From: Vogesella sp. LIG4
Lineage (GTDB): Bacteria; Pseudomonadota; Gammaproteobacteria; Burkholderiales; Chromobacteriaceae
Direction of reading: 5' to 3'
Length of the DNA stretch: 64,000 nucleotides
Assembly: GCF_900090205.1 (NCBI RefSeq)
Contig: NZ_LT607802.1
Coordinates: forward strand, 651,746 to 715,745
Position numbers and translations under genes: made by a program. The notes beneath the pieces are model-generated. The model worked only from the letters and a program-made list of their open reading frames with translations. It was not told where the DNA came from and searched no databases. Positions 32,470 to 41,047 of the stretch are shown here, piece by piece (positions within the stretch are counted from its first letter, which is position 1; the number at the start of each line of letters is the position of its first letter).

Positions 32470-32611
32470 GGGTCTGCGTTACGATCTGCTGCGCGTCGGC
32501 GATACTGCGCTAAAAACAGCTTCGGAATGCGCATTGACTTCATGTCAACGCCGCTTCCTCCGCCGTTTTTGCCTTGTCTCGCCATGGCCCGCAAGATCGT
32601 AAACAGGTTCT
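32470..32611. repeat. 142-bp dispersed element, copy 2
   Basis: It begins at the base after the decarboxylase TAA. It shares ACGATCTGCTGCGCGTCGGC, the TAAAAAC, CTTCGGA, CCGCTTCCTC and GCCTTGTCTCGCC blocks with copy 1, and ends AGATCGTAAACAGGTTCT. It has the same length and the same placement against a stop codon as copy 1. Confidence 0.85.
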
Positions 32612-32630
32612 GCGCTAACAGCGGCAAACA

Positions 32631-32662
32631 TGCGGCCAACCCTGCCAGGCGGGGTTGGCCGC
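32631..32662. repeat. TGCGGCCAAC inverted pair
   Basis: TGCGGCCAACCC and GGGTTGGCCGC around a short loop, followed by TTTG. It may terminate the decarboxylase transcript. Confidence 0.88.
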
Positions 32663-32731
32663 TTTGTTTTGCAGCCCTCGCGGCAGTAGCCATAATGAAA
32701 CACTGTCGTCACCCATGCGGGACACGCTGCG

Positions 32732-33454
32732 ATGAGGCTATTCGCCGCCGGCCTGCTGCTTGCCCTGGCCACTGCCAGCCAGGGAGCGCAGCTGACCATC
32801 TACACCACCGACTACCCGCCGCTGAGCATGCTGGCGGCCGACGGCCGCATCAGCGGTATCGGCATCGACATGCTGCGCCAGGCCGGCCGCAACAGCGGCA
32901 TCAGCCTGGATATCCGCGCCGACCTGTCGTGGAAGCGGGCACAGCAGATCACCCAGCAGACCCGCAATGCCTGCATCTACCCGCTTACCCGGGCGGCGGA
33001 ACGCGAGCAGCGTTACCGCTGGGCCAGCCTGCTCAACCCCGGAGAGCTGGGCTTGTTCGCGCTGGCCGACGGCCCCAGGCCGGCAACGCTGGCCGCCGCC
33101 AGCAAGCTGCGCACGGTGGTGATGCTGGGCACCACGGCGGAAGACCGCCTGAAAGAACACAACTTCAGCTACAGCACCACCCAGGCCCCGGCCGACAGCC
33201 TGCGCATGCTGCTGCATCGCGCGGTGGACCTGTGGGCGGTGCATGACCTGGTGGCCAGCTACTATGCGGCGCAGCAGGGCATCGCCATCAAGCACGTGCT
33301 GAAACTGACCTCGGCCGACAGCTGGCTGGGCTGCAACCCGGCGGTGCCGGATACGCTGACGGCAAGCCTGGACAAGGCCATCGCCCAGCTGCGCAGCAAC
33401 GGCGAAAGCGAACGCATCAACCGCAACTACCTGCGGCGCCCACCGCCTCCGTAG
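32732..33454 (+). CDS. Family 3 periplasmic solute-binding protein
   Basis: A 240-residue exported binding protein with a signal peptide ending about residue 18 (ASQGAQL). The family 3 pattern is LTIYTTDYPPLSM, DGRISGIGIDMLRQAG, WKRAQQ and RAVDLWAVHD. No permease or ATPase adjoins it. The next genes encode a sensor kinase and response regulator, so it may present a ligand to the sensor (inference). The gap to the kinase is 44 bp. Confidence 0.8.
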   Translation: MRLFAAGLLLALATASQGAQLTIYTTDYPPLSMLAADGRISGIGIDMLRQAGRNSGISLDIRADLSWKRAQQITQQTRNACIYPLTRAAEREQRYRWASLLNPGELGLFALADGPRPATLAAASKLRTVVMLGTTAEDRLKEHNFSYSTTQAPADSLRMLLHRAVDLWAVHDLVASYYAAQQGIAIKHVLKLTSADSWLGCNPAVPDTLTASLDKAIAQLRSNGESERINRNYLRRPPPP

Positions 33455-33498
33455 CGCTACGGAGCCCGGCCCGGCCGCCGGGCTGCCATAATGTGGCG

Positions 33499-34932
33499 AT
33501 GAGCCCACCTTCCCTGCGACGAACCCTGCTGTACTGGCTGCTGGCGAGCCTGCTGGGCGCCGCGCTGCTGGGCTATCGCGCACTGCGCGAGCAGCAGGAT
33601 CGCTTCCTGCAGGACAGCAGCATCGCCCACCGCCTGTTGAGCCAGAAAACCGTGCAGCACGACGCGGTGCTGGCCACCCTGGCGCAACTGGAATCGCCCC
33701 CCGCCCCCGAACGCCTGCTGAGCGGCCTGCAACCGGCCATGCCGCAGCTGCGCGCCATCGGCCGGTGGCAGGGCGGGCGCTGGCTCGGCCCCACCCCGCC
33801 ACCGGCCGGCATCGCCGATGGCATCAAGTTGGCCGCACAACAGCGGCGGGCACTGCCACAAGCTGCCGGCGCCGGCCGCTACTGGCTGCTGGATGCCTCC
33901 GGCTGGGCGCTGCTGATCGATGCCCGCCACCTGCTGGCCGACAGCGACTGGCCGCCGGCGCTGGCACGCATCAGCCTGGCGCTGCCGGGCGGCGAACAGG
34001 CACTGCTGGCACGCCAGCCGCAACCGGCACCATGGGGCTGGCCACTGGCGGTGGACAAGCAGCTGCCGGCCGCCAGCCAGCCGTTCGCCTTCCACAGCCG
34101 CCGGGTGCTGACCGTGGCGCAATGGCCGTGGGGGCAATGGCTGGCACTGTCCGCGCTGCTGGCACTGCTGCTGGCGGCGCTGCGCGCCCGGCTGCAGGTG
34201 CGCGCACAGCGCCGCCAGGCACAGGAACAAGCACGGCTGGCCAACCTCAACCGCCTGGGCACGCTGGGCGAAATGGCCGCCGGCATCGCCCACGAACTGA
34301 ACCAGCCGCTGACCGCCATCCTCGCCAATGTGCGCGCCGCCGAGCGGCTGCTGGATGACGAAGACGAACGCGACGCGGTGCGCCAGGCACTGCACACCAG
34401 TGCCGCCCAGGCGCGGCGCGCCGCCGACATCGTTGGCCGCCTGCGTGCCATGGTGACCCAGCCCGGCGGTGGCGGCAGCGCAGCGCTGGACCCGCAACCG
34501 CTGCTGGAATCGCTGCTGCTGCTGCGCCACGACGAACTGGCCAGCCGCAAGATCGCCCTCAGCTGGGACAACACCAGCCCCAGCGCGCGGCTGCAGGCCG
34601 AACCGGTAGCGCTGGAGCAGATCCTGCACAACCTGGTACAGAACGCCGCCGAAGCGCTGGGCAGCCGTGGCGGCCGCATCGCCCTGCGCGGCGAGGTGCA
34701 GGGCACGCGCTACCGGCTGACGGTAAGCGACAACGGCCCCGGCATCCCGCCCGAAGTGCTGCCAAGGCTGTTCCAGCCCTTCTTCACCACTCGCCAGGGC
34801 GGCATGGGCCTGGGGCTGAGCCTGAGCGAAACCCTGGCGCACGGCATGCACGGCCAGCTCACTGCGGCCAACCTGCCGGCCGGCGGCGCCTGCTTCACCC
34901 TGAGCCTGCCGCTGGCGGAGAGCAACACATGA
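33499..34932 (+). CDS. Membrane sensor histidine kinase
   Basis: A 477-residue kinase. Membrane helix 1 is at residues 9-28, a periplasmic sensor of about 180 residues shows no recognised domain, and helix 2 is near residues 212-230. The H-box GEMAAGIAHELNQPLTAI (His265) is of the DctB/FixL/TtrS class. The ATPase part has LEQILHNLVQNAAEAL, SDNGPGIPP and GGMGLGLSLSETL. A GTG 6 bp upstream is an alternative start. Its stop overlaps the regulator start by 4 bp. Confidence 0.88.
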   Translation: MSPPSLRRTLLYWLLASLLGAALLGYRALREQQDRFLQDSSIAHRLLSQKTVQHDAVLATLAQLESPPAPERLLSGLQPAMPQLRAIGRWQGGRWLGPTPPPAGIADGIKLAAQQRRALPQAAGAGRYWLLDASGWALLIDARHLLADSDWPPALARISLALPGGEQALLARQPQPAPWGWPLAVDKQLPAASQPFAFHSRRVLTVAQWPWGQWLALSALLALLLAALRARLQVRAQRRQAQEQARLANLNRLGTLGEMAAGIAHELNQPLTAILANVRAAERLLDDEDERDAVRQALHTSAAQARRAADIVGRLRAMVTQPGGGGSAALDPQPLLESLLLLRHDELASRKIALSWDNTSPSARLQAEPVALEQILHNLVQNAAEALGSRGGRIALRGEVQGTRYRLTVSDNGPGIPPEVLPRLFQPFFTTRQGGMGLGLSLSETLAHGMHGQLTAANLPAGGACFTLSLPLAESNT

Positions 34933-35549
34933 ACCACGACCAACAATCCCCGCTGATCTACCTGCTGGACGACGACGACGCGGTGCGCGACGCCCTGGCG
35001 CTGTTGCTGCGCAGCGTCGGCCTGCGCAGCCAGGGCTTTGCCGACCCGCAGACCTTTCTCGCCGGGCATGATCGCGGCGCCATCGGCTGCGTGGTGCTGG
35101 ACATCCGCATGCCCGGCATGAGCGGGCTGGACGTACTGGACCGCCTTGCCGACAGCGACCTGCCGGTGATCATGCTCACCGGCCACGGCAACGTGGACCT
35201 GTGCCGGCGCGCGTTCAAGAGCGGCGCGGTGGAATTCCTGCAAAAGCCGGTGGACGACGACGTGTTCCTCGACACCGTGCAGAAGGCGGTGCGCCAGCAC
35301 ATTGCCAGCCGCGAGCGGCAGGCGGCAACGTTGGCCGCACGGCAGAAACTGGCGCGACTGTCCGGCCGCGAGCTGGACGTGCTGCAGCGCATCGCCGACG
35401 GCCTGAGCAACAAGGAAATCGCCCGCGAACTGGCGCTGTCGCCACGCACGGTGGAAACCTACCGCGCCAATGTGTTCGCCAAGCTGGAGGTGGACACCCT
35501 GGCACAGCTGATCCGCCATTACCTGGTGCTGCTGCCGGACAATGCCTGA
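34929..35549 (+). CDS. FixJ/NarL-type response regulator
   Basis: A 206-residue two-domain regulator. The receiver has acidic DDDD at residues 14-17, phospho-acceptor Asp58 in VVLDIRMPG, MLTGHG and the Lys of FLQKPV. The LuxR-type helix-turn-helix has LSGRELDVLQRIADGLSNKEIA and SPRTVETYRANVFAKL. It resembles TtrR and FixJ. The inter-domain linker contains a copy of the repeat 10-mer (35330-35339), read as ATLAA. It is translationally coupled to the kinase. Confidence 0.9.
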   Translation: MNHDQQSPLIYLLDDDDAVRDALALLLRSVGLRSQGFADPQTFLAGHDRGAIGCVVLDIRMPGMSGLDVLDRLADSDLPVIMLTGHGNVDLCRRAFKSGAVEFLQKPVDDDVFLDTVQKAVRQHIASRERQAATLAARQKLARLSGRELDVLQRIADGLSNKEIARELALSPRTVETYRANVFAKLEVDTLAQLIRHYLVLLPDNA

Positions 35550-35585
35550 CAGCCACAGGCGTATAGCGATCATTGCAGATAAGCC

Positions 35586-35595
35586 TGCGGCCAAC
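35586..35595 (+). repeat. TGCGGCCAAC single copy
   Basis: Exact 10-mer followed by CTT, 37 bp after the response-regulator stop and just before the 254-bp repeat. Confidence 0.88.
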
Positions 35596-35608
35596 CTTCA
35601 ACTTGTAG

Positions 35609-35862
35609 AACCGAACCGGCATGCCCTCATCCCGTTGGCGCGAGCCGGGCAAAAGGGTGCGCCCCAGGTTTTAAGACGCCGATCTGTCTGAGCCCCGAGC
35701 CGTTAGCGAGGGGCGAGTTCGGCGGCGCCTGGGGCGTGCCGTTTTGCACGGGGTTTCGAATGGCCCCGGGGAGCCGGGGATTGTTAAGGGGGCCGCGGTG
35801 GCCCCCTTAACCTGTCCGCCGGGCGGAACCGGCATCAAAATCATCATCCGCGCAGCGGATTC
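35609..35862. repeat. 254-bp structured direct repeat, copy A
   Basis: Nearly identical to 37949-38202 and in the same orientation. It contains a perfect hairpin GTTAAGGGGGCC-GCGGT-GGCCCCCTTAAC (35786-35814 region). A longer-range pairing is possible between GCGCCCCAGG and CCTGGGGCG. Open frames through it are not gene-like. Function unknown. Confidence 0.85.
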
Positions 35863-36034
35863 CACGCCAGAAAAAACCCAAGTAAATCAGCACCTCGCTA
35901 CGGCGGGCCGCAAGCTGCACAGCGCTGCCTCCGTAGCACTACGGAGGCGGCGGCGTAATCGTCCGAATGTTGCCGCTGCCCGCGATTGCCTACTATGGAG
36001 CCATCGCTGCACCACAACCCACAGGAGCCCCACC

Positions 36035-36517
36035 ATGATCCGCACCACCTGCACCGCCCTGCTGCTCGCCGCCGCCAGCCTGACCCAGGCCGCCCCGCTG
36101 ACCGAACACAATATCTCGTTGGCCGACGCCCACAAGCTGGCCGCCGACGCCGTGGCACAGTGCCAGGCCAAGGGCTGGAACGTGGCGGTAAGCATTGTGG
36201 ACCGTGCCGGCAACCTGAAGGCCTTCGCCCGCGCCGACAATGCCGGCCCGCACACCATCGCCGCCAGCCAGGCCAAGGCCTTCACCTCCGCCTCCGCCAA
36301 GGCGCCGACCCAGGCGATGATGGAAAACGCGCAGAAGAACCCGGGTGCGGCCAACCTCACCGACATCCCCGGCTTCCTGCTGCTGGGCGGTGGCGTACCG
36401 CTGAAGGCCGGTAACGAAGTGATCGGCGCCATCGGCATCGGCGGTGCGCCGGGCGGCAACCTGGACGAACAGTGCGCGCTGGCCGCCATCGACGCCAACG
36501 CCGCCATGTTCAAGTAA
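36035..36517 (+). CDS. Secreted GlcG/HbpS-family protein
   Basis: A 160-residue protein. The signal peptide MIRTTCTALLLAAASLTQA precedes a single GlcG/HbpS domain, with LADAHKLAADAVAQCQ, NVAVSIVDRAGNLKAFARADNA and GGGVPLKAGNEVIGAIGIGGAPGG. HbpS in Streptomyces binds haem extracellularly; here the ligand is unknown. CAGGAG supports the start; longer frames begin inside the 254-bp repeat and are rejected. The 10-mer occurs inside at 36346. Confidence 0.83.
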   Translation: MIRTTCTALLLAAASLTQAAPLTEHNISLADAHKLAADAVAQCQAKGWNVAVSIVDRAGNLKAFARADNAGPHTIAASQAKAFTSASAKAPTQAMMENAQKNPGAANLTDIPGFLLLGGGVPLKAGNEVIGAIGIGGAPGGNLDEQCALAAIDANAAMFK

Positions 36518-36523
36518 GTACCG

Positions 36524-36543
36524 TGCGGCCAACGTTGGCCGCA
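36524..36543. repeat. TGCGGCCAAC perfect palindrome
   Basis: TGCGGCCAACGTTGGCCGCA, 6 bp after the GlcG/HbpS-type gene stop. Confidence 0.92.
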
Positions 36544-36656
36544 CCAGAGCGTACTGACAATGCCCTTTCGCCACGCGCAAGGGCTTTGTTTTATCAACAG
36601 CAAGGCGGCCGCTGCAGGCATCCAGCTGCAGTGGCCCGGCGTTGCCGGGCCCGGCA

Positions 36657-36697
36657 AAAGCACAAGGCCACGCCCGATGGGCGTGGCCTTGTGCTTT
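36657..36697. terminator. Strong bidirectional terminator
   Basis: A perfect 19-bp inverted repeat (AAAGCACAAGGCCACGCCC, loop GAT) between convergent genes. Confidence 0.88.
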
Positions 36698-36718
36698 GTT
36701 GCGTAGCGGCGAGCTGGT

Positions 36719-37864
36719 TCAGTCCGCCAGCGCCTGCGCCAGATCGGCCAGGATGTCGTCGATGTCCTCCACGCCGATGGACAGCCGCAGCTGGCCGTCG
36801 CGAATGCCCAGCGCCGCCTTCTGCTCCGGCGGCATACCGCCGTGCGACATGGTATAGCTGTGGTTGACCAGCGATTCCACCCCGCCCAGCGACTCGGCCA
36901 GCATGAACAAGCGCAGCTTGCCGGCGATACGGCTGGCGGCGGCGCGGCTGTCGTCCTTCAGGTACACGGTGACGATGCCGCCGAAGCGACGCATCTGCCG
37001 CTTGGCCAGTTCGTGCCCCGGATGCTCCGGCAGGCCGGGGTAGAACACTTTCTCGATGGCCGGGTGCGTCTGCAGGAAGGCGGCCACCTTCTCGGCGTTG
37101 TCGCAGTGGCGCTCCATGCGCAGCGCCAGCGTCTTGATGCCGCGCAGGGTGAGGAAGCAGTCCTGCGGGCCGGCTACCGCACCGGCGGCGTTCTGGATGA
37201 ACTTGATCGCCTTGTACAGCTCGGCATCGCTCACCGCCACCAGCCCCAGCAGCACGTCGGAATGGCCGCCCAGGTACTTGGTGGCGGAATGCACGGCGAT
37301 GTCGGCGCCCAGTGCCAGCGGGTTCTGCAGGTAGGGCGTGGCGAAGGTGCTGTCCACCGCCACTTTCACGCCGTGCTGGTGGGCAATGGCCGACAGCGCG
37401 GCAATGTCCACCAGGTTCAGCAGCGGGTTGGTGGGCGATTCCAGCCACAGCAGCCTGGTATTGCTGCCGATCAGCGGGGCAAGGTTGGCCGCATCGGTCA
37501 GGTCGGCAAAGGTGACCTTGATGCCCTGTGCCGCCATCACCTTGCTGAGGATGCGGTAGGCGCCGCCGTACAGGTCGGCCACGGCAATGACTTCGTCGCC
37601 CGGCTGCAGCGTGGCGCGCAGCACCGCGTCCACCGCCGCCATGCCACTGGCGAAGGCCAGGCCGTGTTCGGCGCCTTCCAGCGCCGCCAGGTTGGCTTCC
37701 AGCACCGCGCGCGTCGGCGTGCCGGTGCGCGAGTAGGCAAAATCCAGCTGCTCGCCCACTTCGTCATGCGCGAAGGCGGAGGTCTGGTAGATGGGCGGCA
37801 TCAGCGCGCGCTGGTGGCCGTGGTAGTCATAGCCGGCATGGATGGCCTTGGTGGCGAATTTCAT
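36719..37864 (-). CDS. Cys/Met-metabolism PLP enzyme (cystathionine synthase/lyase type)
   Basis: A 381-residue fold-type I PLP enzyme of the trans-sulfuration family. Visible are PPIYQTSAF, YSRTGTPTRAVLE, FASGMAAVDAVL, the PLP lysine in HSATKYLGGHSD (Lys196), and AESLGGVESLVNHSYTMSH. It could be cystathionine gamma-synthase, a cystathionine lyase or a methionine gamma-lyase; motifs do not decide. The start at 37864 is favoured by GGAG upstream. It lies between the two 254-bp direct repeats. Confidence 0.87.
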   Translation of the reverse strand: MKFATKAIHAGYDYHGHQRALMPPIYQTSAFAHDEVGEQLDFAYSRTGTPTRAVLEANLAALEGAEHGLAFASGMAAVDAVLRATLQPGDEVIAVADLYGGAYRILSKVMAAQGIKVTFADLTDAANLAPLIGSNTRLLWLESPTNPLLNLVDIAALSAIAHQHGVKVAVDSTFATPYLQNPLALGADIAVHSATKYLGGHSDVLLGLVAVSDAELYKAIKFIQNAAGAVAGPQDCFLTLRGIKTLALRMERHCDNAEKVAAFLQTHPAIEKVFYPGLPEHPGHELAKRQMRRFGGIVTVYLKDDSRAAASRIAGKLRLFMLAESLGGVESLVNHSYTMSHGGMPPEQKAALGIRDGQLRLSIGVEDIDDILADLAQALAD

Positions 37865-37948
37865 CGACAGCTCCGTAGTCTGTGTAATACAGGTCATTCG
37901 GGCCTCAAACGACTACTTTGCCCGTTTGACCGCCCTGCCAAAAATAAA

Positions 37949-38202
37949 ACCGAACCGATGTGCCCCAAACCCGTTGGCGCGAGCCGGGCAAAAGGGTGCG
38001 CCCCAGGTTTTAAGACGCCGATTTGTCTGAGTCCCGAGCCGTTAGCGAGGGACGAGTTCGGCGGCGCCTGGGGCGTGCCTTTTTGCACGGGGTTTCGAGC
38101 AGCCGCCGGGGAGCCGGGGATCGTTAAGGGGGCCGCGGTGGCCCCCTTAACCTGCTCGCCGGGCGGAACCGGCATCAAAATCATCATCCGCGCAGCGGAT
38201 TC
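37949..38202. repeat. 254-bp structured direct repeat, copy B
   Basis: Same orientation as copy A, 2.3 kb away, with scattered substitutions but the GGGGGCC/GGCCCCC hairpin kept. With copy A it brackets the GlcG/HbpS and PLP-enzyme genes. The rest of the 428-bp gap holds only an imperfect TGCGGCCAAG palindrome at 38265-38284. Confidence 0.85.
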
Positions 38203-38292
38203 AAAATCCGAGAACACCAGCAAAACAAGGCTGTAAATACCAGGCTTCGCTCAAGCTACATACCTGCGGCCAAGCTTGCCGGCAAACCGTCA

Positions 38293-38952
38293 TCAGCGCT
38301 GGTAGGCGCGCTGCAGTTTGACTTCCACCCGCTTCTGCACCTGCTCGAACAGCGCGCTCAGCACCCAGTAGATGGCGGCTGCCATCAGGTATAGCGGCAG
38401 CGGCTGGAAGGTCTGGGCAATCAGGTCCTTGGTGCTCATCATCAGTTCGGACACGGTAATCACCGACACCAGCGAGGTGTCCTTGATCAGCGAGATCAGA
38501 CTGTTAGCCAGACTGGGCACCGCCAGGCGCAGCGCCTGCGGCGCCACCACGAAGCGCATGCCCTGCCACCAGGACAGGCCCAGCGACAGCGCGGCATCCC
38601 ACTGGCCGCGATCCACCCCGGCAATGGCGCCGCGCAGGCTTTCCGACAGGTAGGCAGCCACGTTCAGCGTCAGCGCCAGCACGCCGGCAGTAATCGGCTG
38701 GAACTCGATGCCCACCGACGGCAGGCCGTAGTAGATCACGAAGATCTGCACCAACAGCGGCGTGCCACGCATGGCGCTGACGTAGAACGCCATCAGCTGC
38801 GACAGCAGCGGTATCCGCGCCACACGCGCCAGCGCCACCACGAAGCCCAGCACCAGCCCCAGCACCATAGAGATGCTGGCGAAAAACAGGGTCAGCCCGG
38901 CGCCCTTGATCAGCACCGGCATTGCGTCTTTGGCCAGTTGTAGCCAGTCCAT
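38293..38952 (-). CDS. Amino-acid ABC transporter permease (HisM/YecS family)
   Basis: A 219-residue inner-membrane permease with about five helices. The EAA loop is SLGLSWWQGMRFVVAPQALRLAVPSLANSLISLIKDTSL. It resembles cystine permeases TcyL/YecS. It lies downstream of a matching binding protein but behind a terminator-like hairpin. No ATP-binding subunit adjoins. Confidence 0.88.
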   Translation of the reverse strand: MDWLQLAKDAMPVLIKGAGLTLFFASISMVLGLVLGFVVALARVARIPLLSQLMAFYVSAMRGTPLLVQIFVIYYGLPSVGIEFQPITAGVLALTLNVAAYLSESLRGAIAGVDRGQWDAALSLGLSWWQGMRFVVAPQALRLAVPSLANSLISLIKDTSLVSVITVSELMMSTKDLIAQTFQPLPLYLMAAAIYWVLSALFEQVQKRVEVKLQRAYQR

Positions 38953-39020
38953 GTTGTCTCCTTGCCCGCCAGGAACCTGTTTGCAAGCCGTAAACAGGCT
39001 CCAGGCCGGGCCCGCAAATG

Positions 39021-39048
39021 AAAACGCCTCCGCACGGCGCGGAGGCGT
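39021..39048 (-). terminator. Hairpin between binding protein and permease genes
   Basis: ACGCCTCCGC/GCGGAGGCGT with a 5-base loop, followed on the minus strand by TTTTC. It may lower permease expression relative to the binding protein, a common arrangement in ABC importers. Confidence 0.7.
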
Positions 39049-39065
39049 GTGTCAGGTCGCCGATT

Positions 39066-39848
39066 TTAGCGTGCCGACGGGGCCTTGGACACGTCGATGC
39101 CGAACCACTTCACGGAAATCTTCTTGAAGCTGCCGTCCTTGTACATGGCGTTCAGTGCGCCATCGATGGCGGTCTTGAACTTGGGGTTGCCCTTGGCGAA
39201 CGGGATGCCCATCGAGGTGGTGCCGCCAACCGGTGCACCGGCCTTCAGCGGCAGCTTGGCTTCTTTCAGCGCGAACGGAATCAGCAGGCTGTCGTTGACG
39301 GCGGCGTCGATGCGGCCCAGTGCCAGATCCTGCAGGATTTCCGGTGCCGACGGGTAGAACTTGGATTCAATACCGCCCTGCGCCTTCACCATGTCGGCGT
39401 AGTTGCTGCCCTGGGTCACGCCCATCTTCTTGCCGGCCAGATCGGCCAGGCTCTTGAAGCCGCGCTTCTCGTCCTTGCGCACGATCAGCTGGGCGCTGGA
39501 CACGGTGTACGGCACGGAGAAGTCGAACACTTCCTTGCGCTTGTCGGTAATGGACACCTGGTTCATCACCACGTCGAACTTGCCGCCCTGCAGGCCGGCC
39601 AGCAGGCCGCTCCATTCGCCGGTGATGAATTCCGGCTTCAGCTTCAGCTTCTTGGCCAGCGCGTCGCCCAGCTCCACTTCGAAACCGGTCAGCTTCTGAT
39701 CCTTGTCCTTGAAGTTGAACGGCGGGTAGGTGCCTTCCAGCGCGATCTTCAGCGTGCCGCGCTGCTGCACGGTATCCAGCAGGTCGGCGGCGAAGGTGTG
39801 AGCGGTGAGGCCAAGCAGCGACAGAGCGAGCAGAGTCTTTTTCATCAT
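39066..39848 (-). CDS. Amino-acid ABC transporter substrate-binding protein (FliY/TcyJ-like)
   Basis: A 260-residue periplasmic binding protein. The signal peptide ends near residue 20 (HTFA-ADL). Family 3 signature: GTLKIALEGTYPPFNFKD, LTGFEVELGDALAKKL, NQVSITDKRKEVFDFS and VTQGSNYADMV. It resembles cystine- or polar-amino-acid-binding proteins. It is upstream of the permease gene on the same strand. Confidence 0.9.
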   Translation of the reverse strand: MMKKTLLALSLLGLTAHTFAADLLDTVQQRGTLKIALEGTYPPFNFKDKDQKLTGFEVELGDALAKKLKLKPEFITGEWSGLLAGLQGGKFDVVMNQVSITDKRKEVFDFSVPYTVSSAQLIVRKDEKRGFKSLADLAGKKMGVTQGSNYADMVKAQGGIESKFYPSAPEILQDLALGRIDAAVNDSLLIPFALKEAKLPLKAGAPVGGTTSMGIPFAKGNPKFKTAIDGALNAMYKDGSFKKISVKWFGIDVSKAPSAR

Positions 39849-39977
39849 TCTTATTCCTTAAAGCTATTGATTGGTTAATCAATAAAACGAACAGCACTTT
39901 AACAAAATCGCCGGCGCTACTCCAGCGCCGGCTATGAACATATTTATCTATAGAAATTCACCAGTGGCATAGCACGC

Positions 39978-40781
39978 CTACCAACCGTTTTCCAGTACCA
40001 CCTGCCCCGGTGCGGCCAACCTTGCCAGCCGGCAGCCCATCTGCTGCAACTGAGCATAGGTGTCCTTCACCATGCGCGGGTTGCCGCAGATCATGAAGCG
40101 CGATACCTCCGGGTCGATGACCAGGCCGGCGGCGGCGGCCAGCTCGCCGCTGGCCAGCAGCGCCGGGATGCGTTCATGCAGGCAGCCAGGTACCTGCTCG
40201 CGTGTCACCACCGGCAGGTACTGCAGCTTGTGGGCATAGGCATCGCCATGCAGAGGGTGCTCGCGCAGGGCGGCGATTTCCTCGCGGTAGGCCAGCTCGC
40301 CCACCTCGCGCACGCAATGCACCAGCACGATGTGCTCGAAACGCTGCCACACGTCTTCCTGCAGCAGGATGGACAGGTAGGGCGCCAGCCCGGTGCCGGT
40401 GGCCAGCAGCCACAGCTGCTCGCCGTCCGGCAGGCGGTCGGCGGTGAAGAAGCCGGTGGCCTTGCGCTCCAGCAGCACGCTGTCACCCACACCCTGCTGC
40501 GCCAGCCGGCTGGTGAACTGCCCGCCGGGCACCACGATGGAGTAGAACTCCAGGTAGTCGTCCCACGGGGCAGACACCATGGAATAGGCGCGCCACACAT
40601 GGCCGCCGTCCGGCAGCGCATGCCCCAGGCGGGCAAACTGGCCGGGGGTAAAGCGGAAGCCTTCCGGGCGCGTCAGGCGAAAGCTAAACAGCTTGTCGTG
40701 CCAGCGGTGCAACCAGCTGATGCGCTCGGCGCTGAATTTGTCGTCCTGCTGGGTAGCAGGGGCGGTGATGGTCTCCGACAT
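39978..40781 (-). CDS. fpr: Ferredoxin-NADP(+) reductase
   Basis: A 267-residue FAD-binding reductase. The FAD motif is RAYSMVSAPWDD, the NADP domain has LLATGTGLAPYLSIL and FMICGNPRMV. The C-terminus VVLENGW suits the bacterial subclass ending in an aromatic residue. It exchanges electrons between NADPH and ferredoxin or flavodoxin. The 10-mer occurs near the 3' end of the gene (40011). The following 266-bp divergent gap shows no gene. Confidence 0.9.
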   Translation of the reverse strand: MSETITAPATQQDDKFSAERISWLHRWHDKLFSFRLTRPEGFRFTPGQFARLGHALPDGGHVWRAYSMVSAPWDDYLEFYSIVVPGGQFTSRLAQQGVGDSVLLERKATGFFTADRLPDGEQLWLLATGTGLAPYLSILLQEDVWQRFEHIVLVHCVREVGELAYREEIAALREHPLHGDAYAHKLQYLPVVTREQVPGCLHERIPALLASGELAAAAGLVIDPEVSRFMICGNPRMVKDTYAQLQQMGCRLARLAAPGQVVLENGW

Positions 40782-41047
40782 GATGAATATCCGACTAATT
40801 TACTCGGATAATGATCCGCCACTTGCGCCATGAATGCAAGCCGGCATCGTCTGGCCAGCCCGTTGTCATCGCCGTGGCGGCCACCACCGATTTGCGCTGT
40901 GCCGGCTGCCGATTTCAACCACAACCGGCTGCGCTCACAGCCGGATACGACCCAAGCGCCAGACGGCGGCTCCCTAGAATGATTCTCACACCGTCCGCAG
41001 CCGGACAGCCACTGCGCCAGTCGCAGCCAACCTGGGAGCCAACACAC

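Noticed and set aside
35744-36034. Longer start for the GlcG/HbpS-type gene, inside the 254-bp repeat
   Set aside because: It would bury the clear signal peptide and RBS at 36035, and the added residues are repeat-encoded.
37894-38223. Minus-strand frames within the 254-bp repeats as small genes
   Set aside because: The frames differ between copies through indels and substitutions, while the hairpins are kept.
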